Made by a program: the position numbers and the translations under genes
Shown: in pieces, positions 9,102 through 17,424 of the stretch
Numbering within the stretch: the first letter of the stretch is position 1
Layout of the letters: each line of letters begins with the position of its first letter
Notes under the pieces: generated by a model
The model's database searches: none
What the model saw: the letters and a program-made list of their open reading frames with translations, nothing else
Told to the model about the DNA's origin: nothing
Assembly (NCBI RefSeq): GCF_902706225.1
Contig: NZ_CACSKB010000003.1
Location: 62,001-126,000, forward strand
DNA: 64,000 nucleotides
DNA from: Microbacterium sp. 18062
GTDB taxonomy: Bacteria; Actinomycetota; Actinomycetes; Actinomycetales; Microbacteriaceae
Direction: 5' to 3'

Positions 9102-10124
9102 GTGCAGATCGACGCGCACACCCACATCCTGTCGCTCGCGAGCGACGCCGACTTCACCCGGCAGTACGGCCGCGAAGGCTCGCTCTGCATCTACCGCTCA
9201 GAAGGGCGCCTGCCCTCGCACCGCTGCCCCACCGAGCACGAGTGGGAGACCGTCGAGGCCGAGGACGGCAAGGACGGCTTCGGGGTCGTCGGTCCCGACG
9301 AGACCGTGGCCGCGCATCCCGGCTTCGACCGGATGGTGGCCCTCGCCGTGAGCCCGCAGTGGCTGGACGGCCGCCTCATCGGCACGGTCGACGTGTTCGG
9401 ACAGACCGACGTCACCGGAGACCCGCATCCGGAGCGCTGCAACGAGTACATCGCCGGCTGCGTGCGCCGTCGGCCCGACCGGATCATCGGCTTCGGCTCG
9501 GTGAACCCGCGCTACCGGGGCGTGAAGGCCGCCGTCGCGGAGCTCGGCCGTATGGTGGAGGAGGACGCCCTGACGGGTGTGAAGCTGTACCCGATGTACC
9601 AGCACTGGTCACCGGCCGACCGGGAGCTCGCCTTCCCGATCTATGCGGCGGCCCAAGACCTCGGCATCCCCGTGATGATCCATCAGGCCGGGTCCACGCG
9701 CATCGACGCGAAGATGGAGTACGCCCGCCCTGCACTGCTCGACGACATCGGCCGCGAGTTCCGCGATCTGCGGGTGATCATCGCCCACTGCGGCACCCCG
9801 TGGGTGGACGAGGCGATGTTCATGCTCACCAAGCATCCCCACTTCTACACGGAGATCAGCTACCACATCGCCACGGTGTCGCGTCGTGATCTGTTCCTGT
9901 ACCTCTCGCGCGCCGAGCAGATGTTCGTGCCGCTCGAGAAGATCATGTTCGGAACCGACTTCCCCGGCTTCCTCTACGACCCCGTCGCCCTGCGCGAGAA
10001 GCTGCTCACGGTGAACGAGGAGGCGGAGAGGCTGGGGATGCCGCCGATCCCGCAGGCCAAGCTCGACGGCATCATGGGCGACAACTTCGCCGCCGTCGTC
10101 GGAGTCGAGGAGGGGGACCGATGA
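9102..10124 (+). CDS. Amidohydrolase family 2 protein (ACMSD-like fold)
   Basis: A 340-residue TIM-barrel metalloenzyme. The first metal motif is DAHTHI at residues 4-9; later come GVKLYPMY, the histidine in VMIHQAG (about 190), AHCGTPW (about 229) and the aspartate in MFGTDFPG (about 285). This family holds non-oxidative decarboxylases (ACMSD, isoorotate-type) and some hydrolases. A decarboxylase acting on a pyrimidine carboxylate made by the oxidase and aldehyde dehydrogenase of this cluster would fit, but a lactone or amide hydrolase cannot be excluded. The start is GTG at 9102 with GAAGGAG four bases upstream. It overlaps the GMC oxidoreductase gene by four bases. Confidence 0.85.
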   Translation: MQIDAHTHILSLASDADFTRQYGREGSLCIYRSEGRLPSHRCPTEHEWETVEAEDGKDGFGVVGPDETVAAHPGFDRMVALAVSPQWLDGRLIGTVDVFGQTDVTGDPHPERCNEYIAGCVRRRPDRIIGFGSVNPRYRGVKAAVAELGRMVEEDALTGVKLYPMYQHWSPADRELAFPIYAAAQDLGIPVMIHQAGSTRIDAKMEYARPALLDDIGREFRDLRVIIAHCGTPWVDEAMFMLTKHPHFYTEISYHIATVSRRDLFLYLSRAEQMFVPLEKIMFGTDFPGFLYDPVALREKLLTVNEEAERLGMPPIPQAKLDGIMGDNFAAVVGVEEGDR

Positions 10125-11503
10125 GGCCCCGAGTGATCATTGTCGGCGGCGGCAACGGCGGTCTGCTCACCGCGCACCGCATCGCCGATCACGCCGACGT
10201 CACCCTTCTGGAGGCCGGCATCGACCCGGGCGACCCGGTGCCCGCGCGGTTCCTGCACGAGCACGCCTACCCCGACCACGACTGGGACTACACGAACCTC
10301 GACAGCGGATCGCACCTGGTGCGCGGTCGGGTGCTCGGCGGCGGCTCCACCGTCAACGCGGCGGCGGGCTCGCGCGGTCAGCCCAGCGGCTTCGAGGGAT
10401 GGGGTCCGGGCTGGCAGTGGGACGACCTCCTGCCGGCGATGCGCGCCATCGAGACGGACGAGCAGTTCGGCGATCGTCCCTTCCACGGCGACTCCGGCCC
10501 CATCCGCGTGACGCGCCTGTCCCCGGGACCGCTCGATGAGGCCTTCTTCGAGGCCTGCGCCTCGGGAGGCCACGCGCACTGCGAAGACCACAACGCCCCC
10601 GGCACGCGAGGCTACGGCCCCTGGCCCACCAACCGGGTGGACGGCGGCCGCTGGGGCGCGCTCGCCGCGGTGGCCCCGCTCGTGCGTCATCGCATCGGCC
10701 TACGGCCGCAGACCTTCGCACGCCGCATCGTCATGCACGGCGACCGCGCCACGGGCGTGGAGGTGCAGGGCCCGGGCGGGCTCGAGACGCTCCGGGGCGA
10801 CCTCATCGTCGTCTCGGCGGGCACGTACGGGACGCCGGAGCTGCTGTGGCGGTCGGGGGTCGAGGCCCCCGAGATCGGCGTCGGGCTGCAGGACCATCCG
10901 TGGGTCATGATGAACGTCCAGGCCCGACACGAGGCCGACATCTTCGCCCGTCCCGTCTCGGGCTCCCTCCTGCGTGCGCCCGTGCACGACGATCCCGCCG
11001 ACGAGTTCCAGGTGTTCCCGTTCTCGGAGTGGCTGTACGACCGGGACGCGCCGCGCGACGGCTACAGCGTGTCGGTCGCGCTCATGCAGCCGATCAGTCG
11101 CGGGAGCATCACGCGCGGCGACGACGATCGGGCGCGGATCCGTCTCGGCCATCTCGCCGAGGAGTCCGACCTGGAGAGGATGGCCGTCGCCGTGGAGAAG
11201 ACGGCGTCGATCATCGACGACATGGCGGCGCGCGGCATCGTGCGCATTCCGTCCGACGCCTGGTGGAAGACCGGTGATCTCCGACACGGCCTGCGCCGGC
11301 ACGTGGCGACCTACAACCACCCCGTCGCCTCCTGCGGCATCGACCGCACCGTCGACCGCCGCCTCGACGTGCGCGGCACGACGAGCCTCAAGATCGTCGA
11401 CGCCTCGATCATGCCGAAGATCCCCGACGGCGGCCCCAACCTCGTGACGATGGCCATCGGCTGGAAGGCGGGCGGCATCGTCCTCGAGGACCTGGGCCTC
11501 TGA
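10121..11503 (+). CDS. GMC-family FAD-dependent oxidoreductase
   Basis: A 460-residue FAD alcohol oxidase/dehydrogenase. The N-terminal flavin motif is VIIVGGGNGGLLTAHRIA (about 5-22), followed by the GMC signature GRVLGGGSTVNAAAGSRG (about 70-87). A second signature region VSAGTYGTPELLWRSG is near 230-245. The catalytic His-Pro pair lies in YNHPVASCG (about 405), and GGPNLVTMAIGWKAG closes the protein. It is shorter than most GMC enzymes (about 530-560). Family members oxidise hydroxymethyl groups; pyridoxine 4-oxidase, known from Microbacterium luteolum, is a GMC enzyme acting on a heteroaromatic hydroxymethyl. Oxidation of the 5-hydroxymethyl group of HMP is the matching guess here. Confidence 0.9.
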   Translation: MRPRVIIVGGGNGGLLTAHRIADHADVTLLEAGIDPGDPVPARFLHEHAYPDHDWDYTNLDSGSHLVRGRVLGGGSTVNAAAGSRGQPSGFEGWGPGWQWDDLLPAMRAIETDEQFGDRPFHGDSGPIRVTRLSPGPLDEAFFEACASGGHAHCEDHNAPGTRGYGPWPTNRVDGGRWGALAAVAPLVRHRIGLRPQTFARRIVMHGDRATGVEVQGPGGLETLRGDLIVVSAGTYGTPELLWRSGVEAPEIGVGLQDHPWVMMNVQARHEADIFARPVSGSLLRAPVHDDPADEFQVFPFSEWLYDRDAPRDGYSVSVALMQPISRGSITRGDDDRARIRLGHLAEESDLERMAVAVEKTASIIDDMAARGIVRIPSDAWWKTGDLRHGLRRHVATYNHPVASCGIDRTVDRRLDVRGTTSLKIVDASIMPKIPDGGPNLVTMAIGWKAGGIVLEDLGL

Positions 11504-11560
11504 GCCCGAGCCCGCGCCGGCATCGTCTCCGCGTGCGCCGGGCGCTCTGTTTCGGCGCAA

Positions 11561-11573
11561 TTACGTGTCGTAA
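11561..11573. promoter_or_regulatory. TTAC-N5-GTAA element
   Basis: TTACGTGTCGTAA lies 60 bases upstream of operator B and 115 bases before the gene start at 11688. An element of the same TTAC-N5-GTAA form (TTACACCTCGTAA) is at 19043-19055 in the divergent regulator/dehydrogenase promoter region, and related GTAACGAG sequences lie near sites E and F. It may be a second regulator site or a conserved promoter part. Confidence 0.35.
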
Positions 11574-11632
11574 ACATCGTTCGAATCTGCTGGGATGCTC
11601 ACGCCCCGCCGGTTACCGTGGCAGATGAAATC

Positions 11633-11649
11633 TAAGATCTCATATGTGA
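11633..11649. promoter_or_regulatory. Cluster operator, site B
   Basis: TAAGATCTCATATGTGA matches site E (TAAGATCTGATATCTGA) at 15 of 17 positions. It stands 38 bases before the ATG of the aminohydrolase gene at 11688 and would control the unit from 11688 to 16556. Confidence 0.65.
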
Positions 11650-11687
11650 GAGCAGGATCTCGGACGGCAGGGACGGAAGGGGAACAC

Positions 11688-13013
11688 ATGTCGCAACTCG
11701 TCCTCCGCGGCGGTATGGTGCTCACGCTCGACGACGCCGGCACCTATCTCGAACGCGGCACGGTGGTCGTCGACGGCGACCGCATCTCCTGGATCGGCGC
11801 CGCCGAGGACGAGCCGCCGACGGCCGGCGACGCCGAGATCATCGACGCCACCGACAAGATCGTCATGCCGGGCCTGGTCGACCTGCACTTCCACACCGCC
11901 CTCGGAAAGGGCTACAACGACCACCTGCCGTTGTGGGAGTACCTCGACGAGTGCTGGTACCCGCTCATCCGCGCGCTCGACCACGACGCGGCCTACTGGG
12001 CGGCGATGGCCAGCTACACGGAGTCGATCAAGGCCGGCGTCACGACGGTCAACGACATGTACCGCCGCCTCGACGCGCTCGCCGTCGCGGCCGAGGAGGT
12101 CGGCATCCGCGCCGTTCTGTCCAACGACATCGCGCTCGAGGAGCACGACCTCGACACCCTGCAGGACAACGTCGACGCGTTCCATCGCAGCCACGGCGCC
12201 GCGAACGGCCGCATCCAGGTGCGGATGGGCATCGAATGGCTCCCGCTGGCCTCGCCCGAGCTGCTGCGCGACGTCCGCCGGGCGGCCACAGACCTGGGCA
12301 TCGGCATCCACATCCATCTCAACGAGTCGATGTCGGAGGTCGAGAACAGCCTTCAGCGCTTCGGGCGGCGGCCGACCGAGCTCGCCTACGAGGTCGGGTT
12401 CCTCGGCCCCGACGTCGTCGCCGCCCACTGCGTGCATCTGTCGGACGACGAGATCCGCATGATGGCCGAGACGGGCACCTCGATCTCGCACAACCCCAGC
12501 TCCAACGCCAAGCTCGGCAACGGCATCGCCCGCGTGCCCGAGATGCTCGCCGCCGGCATCAACGTCGGCATCGGACACGACGCGGTCGAGTGCAACAACA
12601 GCGCCGACATGTTCGAGGTCATGAAGTTCGCCTCGCTGATGCATCGCGCCCAGCGCCAGGACTCCGCCCTGATGCCCGCGGACCTCGTGCTGCGGATGGC
12701 CACCCGCAACGGCGCCGACGCCCTCGGCCACGAGACCGGCCGGCTGGTCGTCGGAGCCAAGGCCGATGTGATCCTCGTCGAGACCAACTCGGTCGAGTTC
12801 ACACCGCTGCTGCGCGATACCCCCGTGCACCTCTCGAGTCACCTGGTCTTCGCCGCCAACGGCTCCGCCGTCGACACCACGATCGTCGACGGGAAGGTGC
12901 TCATGCGCGGCCGTCAGCTGCGGACGGTCGATGAGGACCTCATCGTGCGCGAGACGAACGCGGCCTTCCGCCGCACCGTCGCACGCATGGACGTCGTGCG
13001 CCGGGAACACTGA
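11688..13013 (+). CDS. Deaminase-type amidohydrolase (TrzA/AtzA/SAH-deaminase group), copy 1
   Basis: A 441-residue metal-dependent hydrolase. Ligands are easy to place: HFH at 67-69, His210 with Glu213 in HIHLNES, His247 in AAHCVHLSDDE, and Asp298 in GIGHDAVECNN. A glutamate three residues after the third metal histidine is the mark of deaminases in this superfamily (cytosine, guanine and S-adenosylhomocysteine deaminases), so hydrolytic removal of an aromatic amino group, such as the 4-amino of a pyrimidine, is likely. The start ATG at 11688 follows GGAAGGGG and operator B. A close paralogue lies at 25820-27130. It opens a unit that continues with the ThiY-like importer. Confidence 0.9.
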   Translation: MSQLVLRGGMVLTLDDAGTYLERGTVVVDGDRISWIGAAEDEPPTAGDAEIIDATDKIVMPGLVDLHFHTALGKGYNDHLPLWEYLDECWYPLIRALDHDAAYWAAMASYTESIKAGVTTVNDMYRRLDALAVAAEEVGIRAVLSNDIALEEHDLDTLQDNVDAFHRSHGAANGRIQVRMGIEWLPLASPELLRDVRRAATDLGIGIHIHLNESMSEVENSLQRFGRRPTELAYEVGFLGPDVVAAHCVHLSDDEIRMMAETGTSISHNPSSNAKLGNGIARVPEMLAAGINVGIGHDAVECNNSADMFEVMKFASLMHRAQRQDSALMPADLVLRMATRNGADALGHETGRLVVGAKADVILVETNSVEFTPLLRDTPVHLSSHLVFAANGSAVDTTIVDGKVLMRGRQLRTVDEDLIVRETNAAFRRTVARMDVVRREH

Positions 13014-13091
13014 TCCGGCGCCGGGCCGGGAGTATCGCGTCGGCCGCCCCGCTCCACCTGCCCCCTTCACCCAACCCGAAAGAGAACTGAC

Positions 13092-14132
13092 ATGAAGAAG
13101 CTTCGCACCGCGGCCGGGGCCGCGACGGCGCTCGCGCTCGTTGGCGCCCTCGCGGCCTGTTCCGGCGGTGACGCGTCGTCCGACGAGAGCGCCTCGTCGG
13201 ACGACCTGACCACCGTCCGCTTCGCCCTGGACTGGACGCCGAACACGAACCACACGGGTCTCTACGTCGCCATCAACAAGGGCTACTTCGAGGATGCGGG
13301 CATCGAGGTCGAGGTGCTGCCGTACAACAACAGCAGCCCCGAGGTGCTGATCGACGCGGGCCAGGCCGAGTTCGGCATCGGCTTCCAGAACGCCAGCTCG
13401 GTCGTGATGGCCGCCGGAGCCGACGTGCAGTCGGTGCTCGCCGTCGAGCAGAGCTGGACCACGGCGATCAGCGTCCTCGCCGACCGCGACGACATCCAGA
13501 GCCCCGCCGACCTCGACGGCCTCGTCTACGGCGGATTCGGCACGCCATCCGAAGAGGCGACGGTCGGCGCCGTCATCCAGGGAGCCGGCGGAACGGGCGA
13601 GTTCGAGAGCGTCATCCTCGGCACCACCGCATACGAGGCGCTGTACTCGGGCGACGTCGACTTCACCGTCCCGTTCGTGGCGTGGGAGGGCATCGAGGCC
13701 GAGCATCGCGGCGTCGAGCTGAAGAACTTCTCCTACACCGACTACGGCTTCCCCGACAACTATCAGGTCATCGTCGTCGGCAACGGCACGTGGATGGCGG
13801 ACAACCCGGAGATCACGACGGCGTTCGTGCAGGCGCTCGCGCGCGGCTACGAGGACGCCATCGAGGATCCCGCCGGCACGGCGGCGATCCTGCAGGAGGA
13901 GAACGCCGACGTCCTCACCGACCTCGACTTCCTCATCGAGAGCCAGGAGATGCTCTCGGAGAACTACATGCTCGATGAGAACGGCGAGTTCGGCTATCAG
14001 ACCGAGGAGCAGTGGAGCGAGCTGGGAACCTTCCTGTTCGACGCCGGCCTGCTGGTCGACGCCGACGGTGACCCGCTCGCCGAGGAGCCGGACTGGTCGG
14101 AGTACTTCAGCAACGAGTATCTCGAAGGCTGA
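13092..14132 (+). CDS. thiY: ThiY/NMT1-THI5-like ABC transporter substrate-binding lipoprotein
   Basis: A 346-residue binding protein with a lipobox (GALAAC, Cys at about 23). The mature part begins with FALDWTPNTNHTGLYVAINK, the hallmark of ThiY and THI5/NMT1 proteins that bind thiamin pyrimidine compounds. In Bacillus, ThiY binds N-formyl-4-amino-5-aminomethyl-2-methylpyrimidine, a base-degradation product of thiamin. The later segments SPEVLIDAGQAEFGIGFQNASSVVMA and TPSEEATVGAVIQGAGG also fit the fold. With TenA, permease and ATPase genes directly downstream, import of a pyrimidine half-molecule is well supported by context. The exact ligand is inferred. Confidence 0.88.
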   Translation: MKKLRTAAGAATALALVGALAACSGGDASSDESASSDDLTTVRFALDWTPNTNHTGLYVAINKGYFEDAGIEVEVLPYNNSSPEVLIDAGQAEFGIGFQNASSVVMAAGADVQSVLAVEQSWTTAISVLADRDDIQSPADLDGLVYGGFGTPSEEATVGAVIQGAGGTGEFESVILGTTAYEALYSGDVDFTVPFVAWEGIEAEHRGVELKNFSYTDYGFPDNYQVIVVGNGTWMADNPEITTAFVQALARGYEDAIEDPAGTAAILQEENADVLTDLDFLIESQEMLSENYMLDENGEFGYQTEEQWSELGTFLFDAGLLVDADGDPLAEEPDWSEYFSNEYLEG

Positions 14133-14141
14133 CAGACCTGC

Positions 14142-14176
14142 GACCGGGGGCGGCCCGCCAGGCGCCGCCCCCGGTC
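14142..14176 (+). terminator. Intra-operon hairpin after thiY
   Basis: A perfect 13-bp GC stem (14142-14154 with 14164-14176) with a nine-base loop lies nine bases after the binding-protein stop and before tenA. It has no T-run. Position and form mirror the hairpin at 4953-4984 after the other family binding-protein gene. Confidence 0.55.
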
Positions 14177-14195
14177 CCGAGCCGAGGAACGCACC

Positions 14196-14855
14196 ATGAC
14201 CGACACCGCCACCGCTCGCCGGGACCCCGCCGCACACGGCGCCGCCGCCGGCCTGGTCCGCGCACGCATCGAGGAGGTCGCACCCGCCTGGATCGAGCTC
14301 CCGGTCCTCCGGGGAATCGCCGACGGCACGCTCGACCCCGCGATCTTTCGCCACTATCTCGAGCAGGACTACCTCTACATCGCGTACTACGCGCGGATCT
14401 ACGTACGTCTGGCCGCCGTCTCCGACAGCGACGAGCTGATCGAGCACTTCGTTCGGCTCGCGCACGCGATCTTCTCGACCGAGCTCGACCACCATCGCCG
14501 GGCGGCCGCCCCCTTCGGCTGCGACTTCGAGGCGACCACGCCGTCGCCCGAGCTCGTGGAGTACCTCGCCTTCTTCGACGAGATCGCGGGCGACGCCGCC
14601 GAGACGCTCGTGGGGATGACACCGTGCATCTACGGCTACGGGATCGCGCTCTCACAGCTGCGGGAGCGGGCGACCGGCGACGGCGAGTACGCCCGCTGGC
14701 TGCGGATCTACAGCGGACCCGAGTACGAGGAGGCGATGGCGCGGCATCTCTCCCTCCTCGACGACCTCGACCTCGCACCGGAGCGTGCGATCGAGCTGAC
14801 CGAACGTGCGCTCGACCTCGAGCGGGCGTTCTGGAACCAACGGCCCCAGAGCTGA
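14196..14855 (+). CDS. tenA: TenA family protein (aminopyrimidine aminohydrolase type, TenA-2)
   Basis: A 219-residue TenA protein that keeps every catalytic position of Bacillus subtilis TenA by pattern alignment: Asp58 and Tyr61 in YLEQDYLYIAYYA, Cys144 in MTPCIYGYG, Tyr172 in RIYSGPEY and Glu209 in ALDLERAFW. TenA hydrolyses 4-amino-5-aminomethyl-2-methylpyrimidine to HMP and can also cleave thiamin. It lies between the ThiY-like receptor and the permease/ATPase genes, the arrangement known from thiamin-pyrimidine salvage. Here it probably feeds HMP into the neighbouring catabolic genes. The start is ATG at 14196 with GAGGAA upstream. Confidence 0.9.
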   Translation: MTDTATARRDPAAHGAAAGLVRARIEEVAPAWIELPVLRGIADGTLDPAIFRHYLEQDYLYIAYYARIYVRLAAVSDSDELIEHFVRLAHAIFSTELDHHRRAAAPFGCDFEATTPSPELVEYLAFFDEIAGDAAETLVGMTPCIYGYGIALSQLRERATGDGEYARWLRIYSGPEYEEAMARHLSLLDDLDLAPERAIELTERALDLERAFWNQRPQS

Positions 14856-14875
14856 CGACGGGACGGAAAGACAGC

Positions 14876-15748
14876 ATGACCGATGTGCAACCGGCGCCGG
14901 TGGCGTCCGAGGCGCCGCCGACCGACCCGATCGCGCAGGCGATCCAGCCCAGGCGCCGCAGGATGAGGCGGGCGAGGGGCTTCTGGGAGAACGTCCTGCC
15001 GTCGGTGGCGATCATGGCGATCCTCGTCGCCGCGTGGGAGATCGCCGTGCGCGTCCTCGAGACGCGCCCTCAGGTGCTGCCCGCCCCCTCCCGCGTGCTC
15101 GAGCAGGGATGGGCCCAGCGCATCACGATCCTCGACCACGCGTCGGCCACCCTGCAGGTCACCCTCACCGGCTTCGCGGTGTCGCTCGCCGTGGCCTGGA
15201 CCATCGCGATCGTGATCGACTTCTCACCCGTGCTGCGTCGCGGCATCATGCCGTTGCTCGTCGCGTCGCAGACGATCCCCATCATCGCGATCGCACCCCT
15301 CATGATCATCTGGTTCGGCTTCGGCCTCCTGCCCAAGATGCTCGTCGTCGCGCTCGTGACGTTCTTCCCCGTCGTCGTCGGGCTCATCGAGGGCTTCAAC
15401 AAGACCGACCGGGAGGTCACCAACCTGCTGCGCAGCATGGGCGGCGGCCGCATCAAGGAGTTCCTCTTCGTGCGGCTGCCCTCCGCCCTCCCCTCGTTCT
15501 TCACGTCGCTGCGGATCGCCATCACCTACGCGGTGACCGGCGCGATCTTCGCCGAGTACGTCGGCGCCCAGATGGGGCTCGGCATCTACATGAGCGTGCA
15601 GAAGAACGCCTTCCGCACCGACCTCGTGCTGGCGGCCGTGCTCGTCACCGCCGTGCTCAGCATCAGCCTGTACCTCGTGACCTTCGCCATCGAGCGCGTG
15701 GTCATCCCGTGGAGCTTCAAGGAGAGGAAGGTGCGCAATGCCCGGTGA
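14876..15748 (+). CDS. ABC transporter permease (ThiX/SsuC type)
   Basis: A 290-residue inner-membrane permease with about 45 polar N-terminal residues and then six predicted membrane segments (VLPSVAIMAILVAAWEIAV is the first). The docking loop NLLRSMGGGRIKEFLFVRLPSALP lies near 180-205, and the family segment AITYAVTGAIFAEYVGAQMGLG follows. This is the taurine/nitrate/thiamin-precursor (NMT1-linked) permease type. The start ATG at 14876 follows GGACGGAAAG. It works with the ThiY-like receptor at 13092 and the ATPase at 15738, with which it overlaps by 11 bases. Confidence 0.92.
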   Translation: MTDVQPAPVASEAPPTDPIAQAIQPRRRRMRRARGFWENVLPSVAIMAILVAAWEIAVRVLETRPQVLPAPSRVLEQGWAQRITILDHASATLQVTLTGFAVSLAVAWTIAIVIDFSPVLRRGIMPLLVASQTIPIIAIAPLMIIWFGFGLLPKMLVVALVTFFPVVVGLIEGFNKTDREVTNLLRSMGGGRIKEFLFVRLPSALPSFFTSLRIAITYAVTGAIFAEYVGAQMGLGIYMSVQKNAFRTDLVLAAVLVTAVLSISLYLVTFAIERVVIPWSFKERKVRNAR

Positions 15749-16556
15749 CGCCGGCGCGGTCCCCCCGCGCATCCAGCTGACGAACCTGCACAAGGAGTTC
15801 GCCCTCGGCGGCGGCGAGGTCCGCCGCGTGGTCGACGACATCTCGTTCTCGGTGCGGCCGGGCGAGTTCGTCTCGGTCATCGGCCCCTCGGGATGCGGCA
15901 AGAGCACGATGTTCAACATCATCGCGGGGCTCGAGACGCCGACCTCCGGAGAGGTCGCGATCGACGGCACGAACGCCATCGGCGAGCGCCACCACACCGC
16001 GTACATGCCGCAGAAGGACCTGCTCTTCCCCTGGCGCACCATCGTGCAGAACGCCGCGCTGGGCCTGGAGGTGCAGGGGATGGTGAAGAAGAAGGCGAGG
16101 GCGACCGCCCGTGAGCTGTTCGCGCAGTTCGGCCTCAAGGGGTTCGAGGACTCCTATCCGTTCGAGCTCTCCGGCGGCATGCGTCAGCGCGCCGCCCTGC
16201 TCCGCACGGTCGTGCAGGGGCGTGAGATCCTCCTGCTCGACGAGCCCTTCGGCGCCCTCGACTCCCTCACCCGCATCGAGATGCAGAACTGGCTGCAGGA
16301 GGTGTGGGCCGAGCACTCCTGGACCGCGGTGCTCATCACGCACGACATCCGCGAGGCCGTGTATCTCTCCGACCGCGTGATCGTGCTCAGCGCACGCCCG
16401 GCGTCCGTGCGCCTGAACGTCGAGGTCGCCCTCCCCCGTCCGCGCGAGCTCGCGATGACCACCTCGGCGGAGTTCGCGCACATCGAGGAGATGCTCATCG
16501 AGGTTCTGCACGAGGAGTCGCGCAAGGCGTTCGAGGCGCAGAAGGCGCTGGGCTGA
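15738..16556 (+). CDS. ABC transporter ATP-binding protein (ThiZ/SsuB type)
   Basis: A 272-residue ATPase: Walker A GPSGCGKST (about 52-60), Q-loop YMPQKDLLFPWRTIVQN, signature LSGGMRQRAALLRT, Walker B ILLLDEPFGALD, switch histidine ITHDIREA. The Q-loop phrase PQKDLLFPWRTIVQN is typical for the taurine/nitrate/thiamin-precursor importers. It is the last gene of the 11688-16556 unit and ends 14 bases before the convergent GntR gene, with no obvious terminator between. It energises uptake of the pyrimidine ligand bound by the protein at 13092. Confidence 0.93.
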   Translation: MPGDAGAVPPRIQLTNLHKEFALGGGEVRRVVDDISFSVRPGEFVSVIGPSGCGKSTMFNIIAGLETPTSGEVAIDGTNAIGERHHTAYMPQKDLLFPWRTIVQNAALGLEVQGMVKKKARATARELFAQFGLKGFEDSYPFELSGGMRQRAALLRTVVQGREILLLDEPFGALDSLTRIEMQNWLQEVWAEHSWTAVLITHDIREAVYLSDRVIVLSARPASVRLNVEVALPRPRELAMTTSAEFAHIEEMLIEVLHEESRKAFEAQKALG

Positions 16557-16570
16557 GCCCGCGCCGCGCG

Positions 16571-17239
16571 TCACCGCTCGTCGTCGAGCAGCGGCAGCTG
16601 GGACTCCAGCACGTTGTGGAGATGCGCCCGCAGCAGGGAGTCCGCCCTGACGGGGTCGCCGTCGGCGATCGCGTCCACGACGAGCGTGTGCTGCTCGACC
16701 GACGCCTGGAAGCGCTCGCGGCTGCGTCCGACCTGACCGAGTCGCTGCAGGTGCGCGGAGAGCCGGACGCGGATGTCGTCGAGCAACGAGTTGTGCAGCT
16801 GGGAGAAGAGGATCTCGTCGAACTCGTCGAGCGCCTCGGCCGCCGTCGAGAGACGGCCTCTCGCGATGGCCTTCTCGGTCTTGGCGATGTTCTTGCGCAG
16901 GCTCTCGACGAGCTCGCGGTCGCGTGCCGAGGCCGCGCGGCGCACGCACTCCGCCTCGAGGATCTCGCGCGCGGCGTAGATCTCGTGGAGGTCCGCGCGC
17001 GTGTAGCGCTTGGCTCGCGCTCCCCGGTACGGGGCGATCTCCACGAGGCCGTCCTGCTCGAGGCGGACCAGCGCCTCGCGGATCGGGGTCTTGCTGACTC
17101 CGAACCTCTCGGTGAGCGCCGCCTCCCGCAGCGGCGCGCCGGCTTCGAAGGTCTGGTCGATGATGGCCTGGCGGAGCTTCTCGTACACCAGATCCTTGAT
17201 CTGAAGCGGGTTGAGCTGCTTCTCGCCCGTTGCCGTCAC
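16571..17239 (-). CDS. GntR-family regulator, FCD subfamily, copy 1
   Basis: A 222-residue regulator. The winged helix covers about 10-75, with LREAALTERFGVSKTPIREALVRLEQDGLVEIAPYRGARA. The C-terminal FCD domain has the expected metal-binding pattern (DEFDEILFSQLHNSLLDD, then QHTLVVDAI and LRAHL). The start is GTG at 17239 with GAGGGGACC upstream; an ATG at 17287 is a weaker choice. The recognition helix is almost identical to that of the regulator at 19166, so both probably bind the same TAAGATCTGATATCTGA-type operator. No copy of that operator lies in front of this gene itself. The ligand is likely a pathway carboxylate, as is common for FCD proteins. Confidence 0.9.
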   Translation of the reverse strand: MTATGEKQLNPLQIKDLVYEKLRQAIIDQTFEAGAPLREAALTERFGVSKTPIREALVRLEQDGLVEIAPYRGARAKRYTRADLHEIYAAREILEAECVRRAASARDRELVESLRKNIAKTEKAIARGRLSTAAEALDEFDEILFSQLHNSLLDDIRVRLSAHLQRLGQVGRSRERFQASVEQHTLVVDAIADGDPVRADSLLRAHLHNVLESQLPLLDDER

Positions 17240-17424
17240 GGTATGGTCCCCTCGGTCCCGGTGGAATGGTGCCGTTGCTCGATCCATGGTGCCACGCGCG
17301 CCCCGCCACGAGGCCGCGAATCGTGGACGAGCGGAAACGCAGGGACCCGAAGACCCGCCCTCGCCCCCTGAGCGAGGAGCACAGCTCCGAGACGACGGGA
17401 TGCGGCGCCCCCTCCGCTCGGGCG

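Noticed and set aside
11640..14495. A 951-codon open frame on the minus strand opposite the aminohydrolase and ThiY genes
   Set aside because: It is the antisense shadow of three well-supported genes; the sequence is rich in Arg, Val, Glu and His without domains, as expected from GC-rich DNA.
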